Origin: Imtechella halotolerans | Lineage (GTDB): Bacteria > Bacteroidota > Bacteroidia > Flavobacteriales > Flavobacteriaceae | Assembly: GCF_028743515.2 (NCBI RefSeq) | Contig: NZ_CP117969.2 | Coordinates: 617,001-681,000 of the forward strand | Length of the DNA stretch: 64,000 bases | Direction of reading: 5' to 3' | Part shown: one piece after another, positions 1-9,304 of the stretch | Layout: every line of letters starts with the position of its first letter | Position numbering within the stretch: position 1 is the first letter of the stretch | The notes under the pieces: generated by a model | What the model saw: the letters and a program-made list of their open reading frames with translations, nothing else | Databases searched by the model: none | Told to the model about the DNA's origin: nothing | Program-made: the position numbers and the translations under genes

Positions 1-24
1 AATAGACTTAGTGTATATACAACA

Positions 25-49
25 AAAAAGCCTCCAAGGGAGGCTTTTT
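25..49 (-). terminator. Rho-independent terminator of the DUF349 gene
   Basis: An 11-bp perfect stem (25-35 with 39-49, GC-rich core CCTCC/GGAGG, 3-nt loop) directly follows the stop codon of the DUF349 gene. Read on the minus strand it ends in a T run. The stem is A/T-flanked on both sides, so it could also stop plus-strand transcription. Confidence 0.8.
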
Positions 50-1987
50 CTATGAATTTAGATTTCTAATTTCTTTTAGTTTCGCTTTCCAAATTTCCAG
101 TGATTCTTTGTGCTTATCTATATTGCTAATTACTTCTTTCAAAAGCGGATTGTCATCACTGACATTGGTAAAAAACTGCATATTGTTTTCAAGTTGTCGA
201 ATCTCAGCCTTTACTTCGTCAATTTTACGACGGATAAAGATGATTTCATTATCAATCGAATGTTCATTATCTGAATTGGCAAGTTTCTCTAGCTTATTAC
301 CGTATTTGATCAGCTCGATTTCTTGTTTATCCAGATTCAGTTTTTTGTACAGCGCATCTAGTATTTTATGAAACTTAGCATCAATGTTTCTTTTATTAAA
401 CGGAACACGTCCTAGTCTTTTCCAATCCTCCCCTAATTTTTTTAGCGCTTCAATATCGGCTTCTTGATTTCCGGAAAGCGTAAATTCTCTAAGGTTATCC
501 AGGAAGGATTTCTTCCCTTCTAAGGCCTGATTTTCCTCTTTGTTCGATTCATTTTTAGAAGCATGTAGACGATCGAAATAGTGGTTGCAAGCCTTTTTAA
601 AGTCGTTCCAAACCTTATCAGAATGTCTTCTAGGAACATGGCCTACTTGTTTCCACTCCTCTTGAATACGCTTCATAATAGGGGTAGAATGAGCCCAGTC
701 AGTATTGTCTTGCAAAGACTGCGCAGTAGCCACTAGCGCTAGTTTTTTGTCTAAATTATCCTGCTGTTCTTTTTTAAGCTCCTTATAGAAGTTATTCTTA
801 CGGTTGTTAAACAGACGAACAGCTTCCTTAAATACCTTCCAGGTATCTTCGTTTACACGAGTTGGGACTTTTCCAGCCTTGAAAAATGCCTCACGCAAGT
901 CTTCAATATCCTTGATGTTTTTCTGCCATTGACTATGGCTGGTAGTCGTTTGATTGGCTATGGCTTTAATTTTTTCAATGATGTCGGTTTTTACCTCAAG
1001 ATTTTTTTCATACACCACATCTAGGTTTTTGAAATGTTCTTGACGACGATCATGAATGGTTTTTGTAGCCGCACTGAATCGTTCCCATATTTCTTCGCGA
1101 TGCTCACGATCAACAGGGCCGATATCTTCTTTCCAAATTTTGTGGAGTAGCTGTAATTCTCTGAACGCTTTATTTACATCCAGCTCATTGGCTAGGGTTT
1201 CCGCTTTCTCTATAATTTTTAGTTTTTCCTCAAGATTATGTTTGAAATCTAAATCGCGAAGGTCCCTATTAAGGTCTAAGAAATCATAGAATATCTCTAC
1301 ATGGTGATGATAAGTACGCCAAACATCATTATACTGCATACGAGGGATAGGTCCCGCTACTCTCCACTGATCTTGTAACTCTTTAAAATGCTTATAGGTG
1401 ATGTTGATATCTTCTTCAACATTAATAAGCCCTTTGAGTTCTTCGATAATTTCAAGACGCTTCTGTAAATTCGCATGAAGGGTTTGGTCTAGTTTTTTAT
1501 AATACGCATTTCTACGATCTTTGTAGCTACTATAAAGTTCATTGAATTTGCTTTTTTCAGGAACGTGGTAGTAGAAGTCAATTTCATTTCCTCCATCAGC
1601 AAGAAAGTCTTCTTTCTTTTCCTCAATCAGGTCGTTATACTTTAAATCAAACTCATAACGTATAGCATCCACATGGGTTTTAATGGCCTGTACTTTTTCT
1701 TTTTCAAGAAGTTTTTCCAGTTCATCAACTAACGCATCCATGTTCATTGAATGGTAATCAAGCAATGGAATACTGTGTCGTTCCTTATTGTCTTCATCCT
1801 CAGCATCCTCGGCGTTCTCATTGTCAATTTCTTCCAATGCGGTATGGTTACTGTCGATTTCCGAAGTGGTTATTTCTGTATCATTTTCAGTAACTACGGC
1901 CTCAGTATTCTCATTAGATTCAGTTACAGGTTGTGTGGTTTGATCAATTTCCTGTTCGCGCAGGTTGTCTTCTTTTTCTTCCAACAT
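50..1987 (-). CDS. DUF349 domain-containing protein
   Basis: This 645-residue cytoplasmic protein has an acidic, low-complexity N-terminus (about residues 1-75, rich in Glu, Asp, Asn and Thr). It continues with several tandem helical repeats of roughly 70 residues, each carrying the W...(G)x(V/I)P(R/x) pattern typical of DUF349 (for example QWRVAGPIPR, EWKQVGHVPRR, DWKRLGRVPFNKR). The tail is a predicted coiled coil. No catalytic motif is visible. DUF349 proteins are widespread in Bacteroidota and their role is not established; the charged helical repeats suggest a binding or scaffold function, which is inference. The gene is last in a minus-strand series and is closed by a strong terminator. 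Confidence 0.88.
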   Translation of the reverse strand: MLEEKEDNLREQEIDQTTQPVTESNENTEAVVTENDTEITTSEIDSNHTALEEIDNENAEDAEDEDNKERHSIPLLDYHSMNMDALVDELEKLLEKEKVQAIKTHVDAIRYEFDLKYNDLIEEKKEDFLADGGNEIDFYYHVPEKSKFNELYSSYKDRRNAYYKKLDQTLHANLQKRLEIIEELKGLINVEEDINITYKHFKELQDQWRVAGPIPRMQYNDVWRTYHHHVEIFYDFLDLNRDLRDLDFKHNLEEKLKIIEKAETLANELDVNKAFRELQLLHKIWKEDIGPVDREHREEIWERFSAATKTIHDRRQEHFKNLDVVYEKNLEVKTDIIEKIKAIANQTTTSHSQWQKNIKDIEDLREAFFKAGKVPTRVNEDTWKVFKEAVRLFNNRKNNFYKELKKEQQDNLDKKLALVATAQSLQDNTDWAHSTPIMKRIQEEWKQVGHVPRRHSDKVWNDFKKACNHYFDRLHASKNESNKEENQALEGKKSFLDNLREFTLSGNQEADIEALKKLGEDWKRLGRVPFNKRNIDAKFHKILDALYKKLNLDKQEIELIKYGNKLEKLANSDNEHSIDNEIIFIRRKIDEVKAEIRQLENNMQFFTNVSDDNPLLKEVISNIDKHKESLEIWKAKLKEIRNLNS

Positions 1988-2104
1988 TATTCAAAATGTT
2001 TAAGGGTTCACGTTTGTACGCATGAAAGATACTAACAAGTCAGCAATTTGCAAAGAAAAATAGTCGATTGCATTGAAAATAGGTAGTTCATCGACCAATG
2101 ACAC

Positions 2105-2860
2105 TTATGAATTCCAAATTTCCCAAGCCTTTTCCGCTTGTAGTTGTAGCATTTTACTTCCATTTACTGTAATAGCTCCTTTAAGAGCCCCTTCCTTAAG
2201 AAAAGCAGTTTGCTCAGGATTGTATATTAGGTCATACAATAAGTGTTTGGTTGTCACAAATGAATAGGGAAGTTCCGGCTTATCTGTAATGTTTGGATAG
2301 GTGCCCACTGGGCTGCAATTTATGATCACCGTGTTTTGAGCCATGACCTCGGAAGATAAGCAGTCGTAGGTGAGGGTGTCGGGGCTTTTGGTTCTTGAGA
2401 CCAAGGTGGGTGTTATTCCAAGTTGTAACAGTGCATAAAGAACTGCCTTGGAGGCGCCACCTGTACCTAAAATCAAAGCATGGGTGTGATGTGGTTGTAA
2501 GTGCGGCTCTAAGGAAGCCATAAAGCCGTAGTAGTCGGTGTTATAGCCTATGAGTCCTTCAGGGGTTATTTTGATGGTATTGACAGCTCCAATGGCCTTG
2601 GCGGTTTGGTCCAAGGAGGTAAGAAATGGAATGATCAGTTCTTTGTATGGAATGGTTACATTAAGACCAATCAATGTAGGATTTTGTGTAATAACATCAG
2701 GGAACTCTTCAATGGATTGAATATCAAAATTAGTGTAGTGATGCCCTGTAAGCTGTAACTTTTGAAATTTATCACTAAAATATCCTCTTGAAAAAGAGTA
2801 TGATATATTTCTTCCTACCAGTCCAAAAAGATGGGTGCTATTTTCGTGTACGTTGTCCAT
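2105..2860 (-). CDS. aroE: Shikimate dehydrogenase
   Basis: NADP-dependent reduction of 3-dehydroshikimate to shikimate in the chorismate pathway. The 251-residue length is normal for the family. The N-terminal substrate domain starts with LFGLVGRNISYSFSRGYF (the usual G-x-x-x-xHS segment has Tyr in place of His, SYSFS) and contains the NVTIPYK motif with the catalytic Lys. The Rossmann domain carries LGTGGASKAV and the NCSPVGTYP segment that closes the active site. The start overlaps the end of the upstream DUF368 gene by 23 bp, so the two are probably translated from one transcript. Confidence 0.93.
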   Translation of the reverse strand: MDNVHENSTHLFGLVGRNISYSFSRGYFSDKFQKLQLTGHHYTNFDIQSIEEFPDVITQNPTLIGLNVTIPYKELIIPFLTSLDQTAKAIGAVNTIKITPEGLIGYNTDYYGFMASLEPHLQPHHTHALILGTGGASKAVLYALLQLGITPTLVSRTKSPDTLTYDCLSSEVMAQNTVIINCSPVGTYPNITDKPELPYSFVTTKHLLYDLIYNPEQTAFLKEGALKGAITVNGSKMLQLQAEKAWEIWNS

Positions 2861-3851
2861 ACCAATCCAGTGCTAAAACAATAAAGATTCCAAAGATAAC
2901 AAAACCTAACGCAAGCCATGTTTCATTATTATGTAGCTCAGGTAGGTAGCGGGTATAGTTTTCAATGATTTTTTCTCCATTAGAATCCAATAGGAATTCC
3001 CCTGTGGCATCTTGACTGTATATGGTTTTTTTCCATGGCCATACCACCCCCAATGAGCCTGATATAAATCCAATAATTACCGCTGTTGTTATGTTTTTAA
3101 AATGTTTTAGAACATAGGACAGTACATGGGATAATGTAACAAGTCCCGTGGCTGATCCTGCTGTAAATGAAGCTAATATGGCGAGCATATTCATGCGTTT
3201 TTGATTTTCTATAAAACCAAAATCTCCTCTAAAAAGTTCAGCCATGGTATCGTATAAGGCATTTACCGAATCCACCAGTAGCAGCACATAATTTCCAAGT
3301 AGAATAAGAATAAATGAACCGGATAAACCCGGAAGTGTCATTCCGGAAACACTGATAATTCCACAGAAAAACACAAAGAAAAGATTGTTATTTTCTTTGG
3401 CAGGACTTAAAAAACTAATAGAAATACCAACGGCTATCCCAATTATAAAGGCAATAATTGTTTTTCTGTTCCAATGATTAAAATCCTTGGAAATATAATA
3501 GACTGAGCCAATGATCATTCCGAAAAAAGTCGCCCAGACAAACAGCTCCTTTTTAGCGATAAAGTAGTCTAGTAATTTAGAGACACTAAAGTAACTAAAC
3601 AACATACCAGCCAGCAGTAATGATAAAAAGCGCCCATTGATATATCTGTAAAAACTTTTATATCGTCCGTTGATTAACAGTTTGAAGGCCTTTGCGTTTA
3701 TTTTTTGGAGTGAATAAATGAATTCTTCATAAAATCCAGCGACAAAAGCAACAATTCCTCCCGATACTCCCGGTACTTTATTGGCAGCACCCATAGCCAA
3801 TCCTTTGATAAATAAAAATACTTTATCCTGAAGGGTACGGGTCGCTTCCAT
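2838..3851 (-). CDS. DUF368 domain-containing membrane protein (copy 1)
   Basis: Polytopic inner-membrane protein of 337 residues with about 8-9 hydrophobic segments. It has the DUF368 hallmarks GLAMGAANKVPGVSGGIVAF near the N-terminus and a second TLPGLSGSFILILLG repeat in the middle. DUF368 proteins have been linked to polyprenyl-phosphate carrier recycling (the PopT-type flippases), a role that fits a neighbour involved in envelope metabolism but is not proved here. It lies 3 bp after a second, homologous DUF368 gene and overlaps aroE. Confidence 0.88.
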   Translation of the reverse strand: MEATRTLQDKVFLFIKGLAMGAANKVPGVSGGIVAFVAGFYEEFIYSLQKINAKAFKLLINGRYKSFYRYINGRFLSLLLAGMLFSYFSVSKLLDYFIAKKELFVWATFFGMIIGSVYYISKDFNHWNRKTIIAFIIGIAVGISISFLSPAKENNNLFFVFFCGIISVSGMTLPGLSGSFILILLGNYVLLLVDSVNALYDTMAELFRGDFGFIENQKRMNMLAILASFTAGSATGLVTLSHVLSYVLKHFKNITTAVIIGFISGSLGVVWPWKKTIYSQDATGEFLLDSNGEKIIENYTRYLPELHNNETWLALGFVIFGIFIVLALDWYGQRTRK

Positions 3852-3854
3852 TGC

Positions 3855-4799
3855 TTATTCAGATTTTGTAGCTAATTTTTCTAAAAAGAATATAGTCAAA
3901 AAGCCGATAAACATCAGTATAACAGCCCAAAGTAATTGAGATTCCCCTTCAAAAGTCAAGGGAGATATACTTTCTTGTAGTAAGGGATGTGCTTCGCCAT
4001 GAGAGTCAGTATACCAGCTAAGGGTTTTTTTCCAAGGCCAGATTTTATTTAAAGATCCTAGGATAAAACCGGTAAGAACCGCTAGTGTGATGGATTTATA
4101 GTGATGAAACATCCATTTTAGTAATCGAGAAAAGCTTAAAAGTCCAAAAATAGCACCAAGCCCTACCACGCCAATAATTGTGAAGTTTTTTTCGTCTACG
4201 GCTGTTAAAACGGTTTTATAGGCCCCTAGAAGTACTAGAATAAAGGCTCCTGAGATTCCAGGGAGTATCATGGCACAGATAGCTAGGGCACCAGCCAAGA
4301 ATAGGAAAAGGAGGTTTCCAGATTGGCTCATTGGCGGTAGTGTAGTAATGTAGTAGGCACCGACAGCTCCAATAACAAGAGCAATTACATAACTTAGTTT
4401 CCATTGTTTGATTTCTTTGGCTACAAAAACAACACTAGCTAGCACCAGCCCGAAAAAGAACGACCATAATAGAATTGGTTCATTCTCTAGTAGCCATTTT
4501 ATACCCTTGGCAAGGGATACAATACTAATAAAAACTCCTAAGAGTAATGCCAGTAGAAAATTACCATTGGCCTTTTTCCAAGCTGCCGAAATCCCGTCCT
4601 TTCGCAAGGTCTTTACCAACGAAAAATTAACGTTGTTTATGGTCTCGATAAGTTCCTCATAGATGCCCGAAATAAAGGCGATAGTTCCTCCTGATACTCC
4701 GGGAACCACATCGGCGGCTCCCATAGCCATTCCTTTTAACGTAATAAAGGCGTAGTCTGTAAGTTTTCTCTGCATAAAATGACTATTCTTGCTGGACAA
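3855..4799 (-). CDS. DUF368 domain-containing membrane protein (copy 2)
   Basis: A 314-residue polytopic membrane protein, clearly homologous to the adjacent downstream gene. It shares the N-terminal GMAMGAADVVPGVSGGTIAF motif and the internal ILPGISGAFILVLLG repeat, and both proteins end with a similar WPWKKT-containing loop and a final helix. The tandem arrangement (3-bp gap) points to an old duplication, and the two products may form a heteromer or have different lipid-phosphate substrates (inference). The TPR gene upstream ends 12 bp before this start, so all belong to one operon. Confidence 0.88.
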   Translation of the reverse strand: MSSKNSHFMQRKLTDYAFITLKGMAMGAADVVPGVSGGTIAFISGIYEELIETINNVNFSLVKTLRKDGISAAWKKANGNFLLALLLGVFISIVSLAKGIKWLLENEPILLWSFFFGLVLASVVFVAKEIKQWKLSYVIALVIGAVGAYYITTLPPMSQSGNLLFLFLAGALAICAMILPGISGAFILVLLGAYKTVLTAVDEKNFTIIGVVGLGAIFGLLSFSRLLKWMFHHYKSITLAVLTGFILGSLNKIWPWKKTLSWYTDSHGEAHPLLQESISPLTFEGESQLLWAVILMFIGFLTIFFLEKLATKSE

Positions 4800-4811
4800 A
4801 AATAGTTAAAA

Positions 4812-6212
4812 TTAAGCGGATGCGTTTTTAAATTCTGTTATAATATTCTTAACACTTAATCGATTGTACACCGAGGGGAAATGTTTTTCCAAAATATAGG
4901 CTTGTTTTGGGTTGTTACGCAGTGCGTTACGCAGGTGATAACTGCCTTTTGCACCATCAGAAACCAGGTAGTACAATGCCGCTAATCTCACTTCTAAAAC
5001 AGCCTCTTCCGGGTAGAACTCAAGACCCTGTAATAATGTTAAAATAGCTGAATCATATTCTCCTAAATGAGTAAGCACATCGGTCCATGAAATCCAGGTA
5101 TCCAACTCGTAATTTCCCAACTCAATTGTTTTTTGATAGGCAATATCTGACTCTTCAAAAAACTGAAGTTGTTTGTTGATTTCCGCACTTCGTTTCCAAT
5201 ACAATACATTTTCTTCATCTATTTGTATGGCCTTATTAATATAGTAAAGTGCTTTTTCAAAATTTTCTTGACGGTAATAGAAGTCCGTAATCGCTATCCA
5301 TCCTTTATCGAGTAGGGGATCTTCATGAACGGTTTTGTAATAAAACTGTTTGGCAAGTTCATTATTACCTAGTTTTTCATGACATTTTCCGATACGAAGA
5401 TAGGCAAAGGATGTAGGGTCTTCCAGCCCCAGGGTGATTTCATAATTCTCGATGGCTTCATTATAGCGTTTAAGTTTTTCGAGAACTTTTCCCTTTTCAA
5501 AATAAGCGCCTATGAACCGATCATCAGATATGATAGCAAAATCAAAACTAGCCAAGGCTTCTTTATACATGGATTTGATAAAGAATTGCTTGCCAAGCTG
5601 ATGCCATGCTACCTCGCAGTAGGGATTGGATTCTAAGTACTGGTTTAGAAAATCTATCGCCTCATCGTGTTCTTCCAGGTATTCAAAGCAGTAAATGGCA
5701 TTATACAGCGATGCATAGTCCTCAGGCTCCTCCTCTAAACATTTGATAAAATTCACTTTGGCCGAGGCGTAGTCGTCCATAAATAAATATTCCATGCCGA
5801 TAAGGGCATGAATATCCGTGGTATCGTCGGTAAGAGAAAGCGCAATATTTAAAAGGTGTATAGCTTGTGAATGCTCATCCTTTTTAGAGTAAATATTAGC
5901 CTTTTGGATATAGATTTCTTCATTTGAAGATTCAATTTCCAATAATTCATCTAGCAATTTTTCGGCTACTTCCAGCTGGTTTTCGAAAACCATTATTTCT
6001 ATTTGAAGCAATTTCAACTCAATAGACGAGGGATGCTGACCTAGCCCAATTTGTATGGCTTTTTTGGCTTTGCTTACTTTTCCTTCATCCAAATAATGAT
6101 GTGTAATATTTTCAAATTCGGTGGCATCGAAGAAATACACATCATTGGTTTTCAGCATGGATTCAAATCGTGCTATAGGGAACTCTTCATCTTCATGTGA
6201 ACTAAATGGCAT
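4812..6212 (-). CDS. Tetratricopeptide repeat protein
   Basis: A 466-residue protein without a signal peptide or membrane segment, made almost entirely of TPR-type helix pairs (recurrent A/G-x3-Y-x2-A and ALxxxxxA patterns, e.g. YKEALASFDFAI and FEKALYYINKAI). It is probably a cytoplasmic protein-protein interaction scaffold. It is the first gene of the minus-strand run TPR - DUF368 - DUF368 - aroE - DUF349. No enzymatic domain is seen and no specific partner can be named from sequence. Confidence 0.88.
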   Translation of the reverse strand: MPFSSHEDEEFPIARFESMLKTNDVYFFDATEFENITHHYLDEGKVSKAKKAIQIGLGQHPSSIELKLLQIEIMVFENQLEVAEKLLDELLEIESSNEEIYIQKANIYSKKDEHSQAIHLLNIALSLTDDTTDIHALIGMEYLFMDDYASAKVNFIKCLEEEPEDYASLYNAIYCFEYLEEHDEAIDFLNQYLESNPYCEVAWHQLGKQFFIKSMYKEALASFDFAIISDDRFIGAYFEKGKVLEKLKRYNEAIENYEITLGLEDPTSFAYLRIGKCHEKLGNNELAKQFYYKTVHEDPLLDKGWIAITDFYYRQENFEKALYYINKAIQIDEENVLYWKRSAEINKQLQFFEESDIAYQKTIELGNYELDTWISWTDVLTHLGEYDSAILTLLQGLEFYPEEAVLEVRLAALYYLVSDGAKGSYHLRNALRNNPKQAYILEKHFPSVYNRLSVKNIITEFKNASA

Positions 6213-6298
6213 AGGCGATGCTTTTTAAGGTTCTTGTTATTAAAATTACGTTTTGAAAGCAATGATACTAGGAAAACAGGGGGTTTCTTATTAACAAA

Positions 6299-7498
6299 TT
6301 AGTTAACAGCTTTCTGCTCCCATTTATGTAAAAGAGAAACGATCAGCTCACAACCTTTCTTGATTTCTTCTTCGCTCAGAGTCAAGGGAGGAGATATACG
6401 AATGGCTTTAGGTTCAAATAGCAACCAAAAAAGGATTAACCCTTCCTTCATAGCTTCTAAAACGACAAAGTTGGTTATTTCTTCTGAAGGAGTCATGGCA
6501 GCTAGCATCAATCCTTTACCTCTAACCTCAGTAATTAACGGATGTACCAGGTATTTTCTAAACAGCGCTTCCTTTTCAAGAGCCTGAGCCATTAAGGAGG
6601 TTTCTGTTACTTCCTGTAGTGTGGCAAGAGCCGCAGCAGCAATTACGGGATGTCCTCCAAAAGTGGTGATATGTCCCAGTTTGGGTCCGTGGGTCAGAAG
6701 TTGCATGTATTCCTTTTTAGCGGTAAAGGCTCCAATGGGCATTCCGCCACCCATACCTTTGCCCATTACCAGAATGTCAGGCACTACATCGTAGTTCTGA
6801 AATCCGAATAGCTTTCCGGTGCGACCAAATCCGGGCTGAATTTCATCAATGATTAGCAGTGCACCCACTTCTTCACAACGTTTTTTTACCTTGGAAAGGT
6901 AGCCATTAGCCGGTTCAATAAAACCTGCGCCACCCTGAATACTCTCTAGAATCACACCTGCTGTGCGATGGGTAATTTTTTGTATATCTTCTTCCTTATT
7001 GAATTCAATAAAATCTACATCCGGAAGTAGGGGACGATAGGCTTGTTTACGTTGCTCATAGCCCATTACACTCATAGATCCCTGGGTATTCCCATGATAG
7101 GCATTCTTAGCAGAAATAAGTTGTGTGCGACCCGTAACTCTTTTAGCTAGTTTTAAGGCTCCTTCGGTAGCTTCTGTACCCGAGTTTACCAAATAGGTGG
7201 TTTCTAAAGGCTGGGGTAAGTGTTGGGCCAATAATTTAGAAAGTAAAACAGCCGGCTCTTGTACATACTCCCCATACACCATTACATGCATGTATTTTTC
7301 AGCTTGGTCTTTGATGGCCTTAACGACTTTTGGGTGGCTATGTCCAAGAGTACAGGCTGAAACACCCGCTACAAAATCAAGATAGGCCTTGCCATCGGTG
7401 GTATAAATATAGCTACCCTTGGCATGAGATACTTCTAATGCGAGGGGATAGGGAGAGGTTTGGGCCTGGTATTGTAAAAAGTCATTTTTGAGATTCAT
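6299..7498 (-). CDS. Class III PLP-dependent aminotransferase (aspartate aminotransferase family)
   Basis: A 399-residue fold-type I PLP enzyme. It shows the phosphate-binding SGTEATEGALKLAK segment, the DEIQPGFGRTGKLFGF motif (PLP-pyridine Asp) and the Schiff-base lysine in VMGKGMGGGMPIGAF. TFGGHPVIAAAAL closes the active site. Length and motifs resemble the acetylornithine/4-aminobutyrate group, but the amine donor cannot be fixed from sequence and there is no pathway neighbour. It is encoded between the TPR gene and the OstA-like gene with gaps of 70-90 bp. Confidence 0.87.
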   Translation of the reverse strand: MNLKNDFLQYQAQTSPYPLALEVSHAKGSYIYTTDGKAYLDFVAGVSACTLGHSHPKVVKAIKDQAEKYMHVMVYGEYVQEPAVLLSKLLAQHLPQPLETTYLVNSGTEATEGALKLAKRVTGRTQLISAKNAYHGNTQGSMSVMGYEQRKQAYRPLLPDVDFIEFNKEEDIQKITHRTAGVILESIQGGAGFIEPANGYLSKVKKRCEEVGALLIIDEIQPGFGRTGKLFGFQNYDVVPDILVMGKGMGGGMPIGAFTAKKEYMQLLTHGPKLGHITTFGGHPVIAAAALATLQEVTETSLMAQALEKEALFRKYLVHPLITEVRGKGLMLAAMTPSEEITNFVVLEAMKEGLILFWLLFEPKAIRISPPLTLSEEEIKKGCELIVSLLHKWEQKAVN

Positions 7499-7572
7499 AA
7501 AACAGGAAATTATACTGTTAAAGATGAATGGTAATTTAATTTAATGTGCTAGGCAACTACTGCTATGCAGAC

Positions 7573-9246
7573 TTATTCTTTGCTTGGTACTTGCTTTTTT
7601 GCAGTATTGGTAGATGGTTTGTTGGGGTCTACTTTAGGTATGATTCCTTGACGTTGCTGTTCTTCGGTATCAATATCAATAGGGTTGTCTATTCCACGTA
7701 TTTTAACTAATTCAATGGCAAGGTCATCCTGGTCAAAGAGATCCTCTTTTGAACGAATACGCTCCTCCCCATACCATACAAAACCAAGCAATCTTCGAGC
7801 ATTGGTTGGGAGATCTTCCTCTGGGGTTATCTCACCATCAGCATCTTGGATAAAGGTTATTTCTTCTATTTTCTGATCCTTGTCAAAGGTAATATTAATC
7901 GCACTACAAATGGTTTTATTAATACCCGTAAGTACATTACTATCGTCATAAATATGATAGATTACTTCCGTATTTTGGACAATGTCAACTTCGTAAAGAC
8001 GATTATCTCTAAACTTTCCATACAGGTTTTTTCCTTTGGTTTGATTATACCCATCACCGAGGGTGTCTTTTTCTATAATAAAAGCGTTGTTAATAACCTT
8101 AAGGGAATCTAATTTTTCAGTTTCTAGGTTAGAGATCAGATGAATACTGTCACCGGTCATTTGGTTTTCACCACTCCATAGGATGGGACGTTTAATAAGC
8201 TGGGTAATTCCAGTTTTTTGGGAGGAATGTATAGAGTCGCATTTACCGCTTAAATCAGATTTGTAAAAGCGAGCATTATTAAAGGCACGTATTACTCGTT
8301 CTCCTTCCTTGCCGGTTACCATGAGCTTGTCTCCATGGATAAACATAGAATCATTATCTACAAGACTAATGGCCACTGCTTTTTTGGTAACAAACATAGA
8401 ATCCTGTGCTTTCCAGACTTCGGCGTAGTGCCCTTGTACAATACCGTTATTCACCGTATCTAAAATATGGATGTTGTTGGTAGAGGCAGCAAATTGTTTT
8501 TGTTTATCAAAAAACACACTATCTCCTTTGATGATTTTCTGGTCATAGTCAATACGGGTATTTTTAACCCCATATCCTTGTTCTATTTTGGTGTCGTAAA
8601 ATCCACGTTCACAATACATCACATAATCTTCTCCAATAATGGTGGTGGGGCCATAGAGATAGGCGTTTCGGCTGTCTGTATAGTAATCGAGTTCTTGTGA
8701 AGAAACATTAAATTCTGGATTGGTTATGATGACTTCTGAAACAAACTGGTATTTTTTGGGTTCTAGCAGGTAACGACCTCTTTGACTAGTAAGTACATTA
8801 TCTTGATCAGTTACCGTACCAAAACTGTTATAAAATACTTCTTGTATGTTTCTGTCAAAAAATAATTCTTCAGTAGTTAGTGTGGTAGTTTCATTTCGAA
8901 GTGACACCTTTTCTCGGGCAACAGCCTGTTTTGTATTTCCATTGTATTCAATATACGCACTGTTCATTTTAATGGAGTCACCCTGTTGAAGGTATACATC
9001 TCCAAAGGCTTTGACAACATTTTGTTCCTGGTAGTATATGGCCATGTTACACCAAACATCTATTCCTTGATGTTGGAATTGAACTTGTTGGCCGTCACTG
9101 CTAAAAATAGAAGCGCCAGGGTACTTTAATTCGTTTTTAGAAAAGGTACCTCCATAAATAATGTCTATTTTTCTTTTCTCTTGAGCATGTATAGTTAACA
9201 TGCAAAAGAATGCAATAACGAATGTATATCTGAATAGTGCGTTCAA
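7573..9246 (-). CDS. OstA-like / LptD N-terminal domain protein
   Basis: A 557-residue exported protein with signal peptide MNALFRYTFVIAFFCMLTIHAQ, followed by repeated short beta-strand motifs (GDSIKMNSAYIEYNG, GDSVFFDKQKQ, GDSIHL) typical of the OstA/LptA jelly-roll. This family resembles the periplasmic part of the LPS transport bridge but lacks the large LptD barrel. In Bacteroidota such proteins are commonly annotated as OstA-like, and a role in LPS export is plausible rather than shown. The C-terminal tail after about residue 520 is Pro/Lys/Gln-rich and probably disordered. Confidence 0.82.
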   Translation of the reverse strand: MNALFRYTFVIAFFCMLTIHAQEKRKIDIIYGGTFSKNELKYPGASIFSSDGQQVQFQHQGIDVWCNMAIYYQEQNVVKAFGDVYLQQGDSIKMNSAYIEYNGNTKQAVAREKVSLRNETTTLTTEELFFDRNIQEVFYNSFGTVTDQDNVLTSQRGRYLLEPKKYQFVSEVIITNPEFNVSSQELDYYTDSRNAYLYGPTTIIGEDYVMYCERGFYDTKIEQGYGVKNTRIDYDQKIIKGDSVFFDKQKQFAASTNNIHILDTVNNGIVQGHYAEVWKAQDSMFVTKKAVAISLVDNDSMFIHGDKLMVTGKEGERVIRAFNNARFYKSDLSGKCDSIHSSQKTGITQLIKRPILWSGENQMTGDSIHLISNLETEKLDSLKVINNAFIIEKDTLGDGYNQTKGKNLYGKFRDNRLYEVDIVQNTEVIYHIYDDSNVLTGINKTICSAINITFDKDQKIEEITFIQDADGEITPEEDLPTNARRLLGFVWYGEERIRSKEDLFDQDDLAIELVKIRGIDNPIDIDTEEQQRQGIIPKVDPNKPSTNTAKKQVPSKE

Positions 9247-9304
9247 GGGCTATTTTAAAAAAATTATGTCAAAAGTACAGCTTTTTACGAAACCTGATTT
9301 TTAA

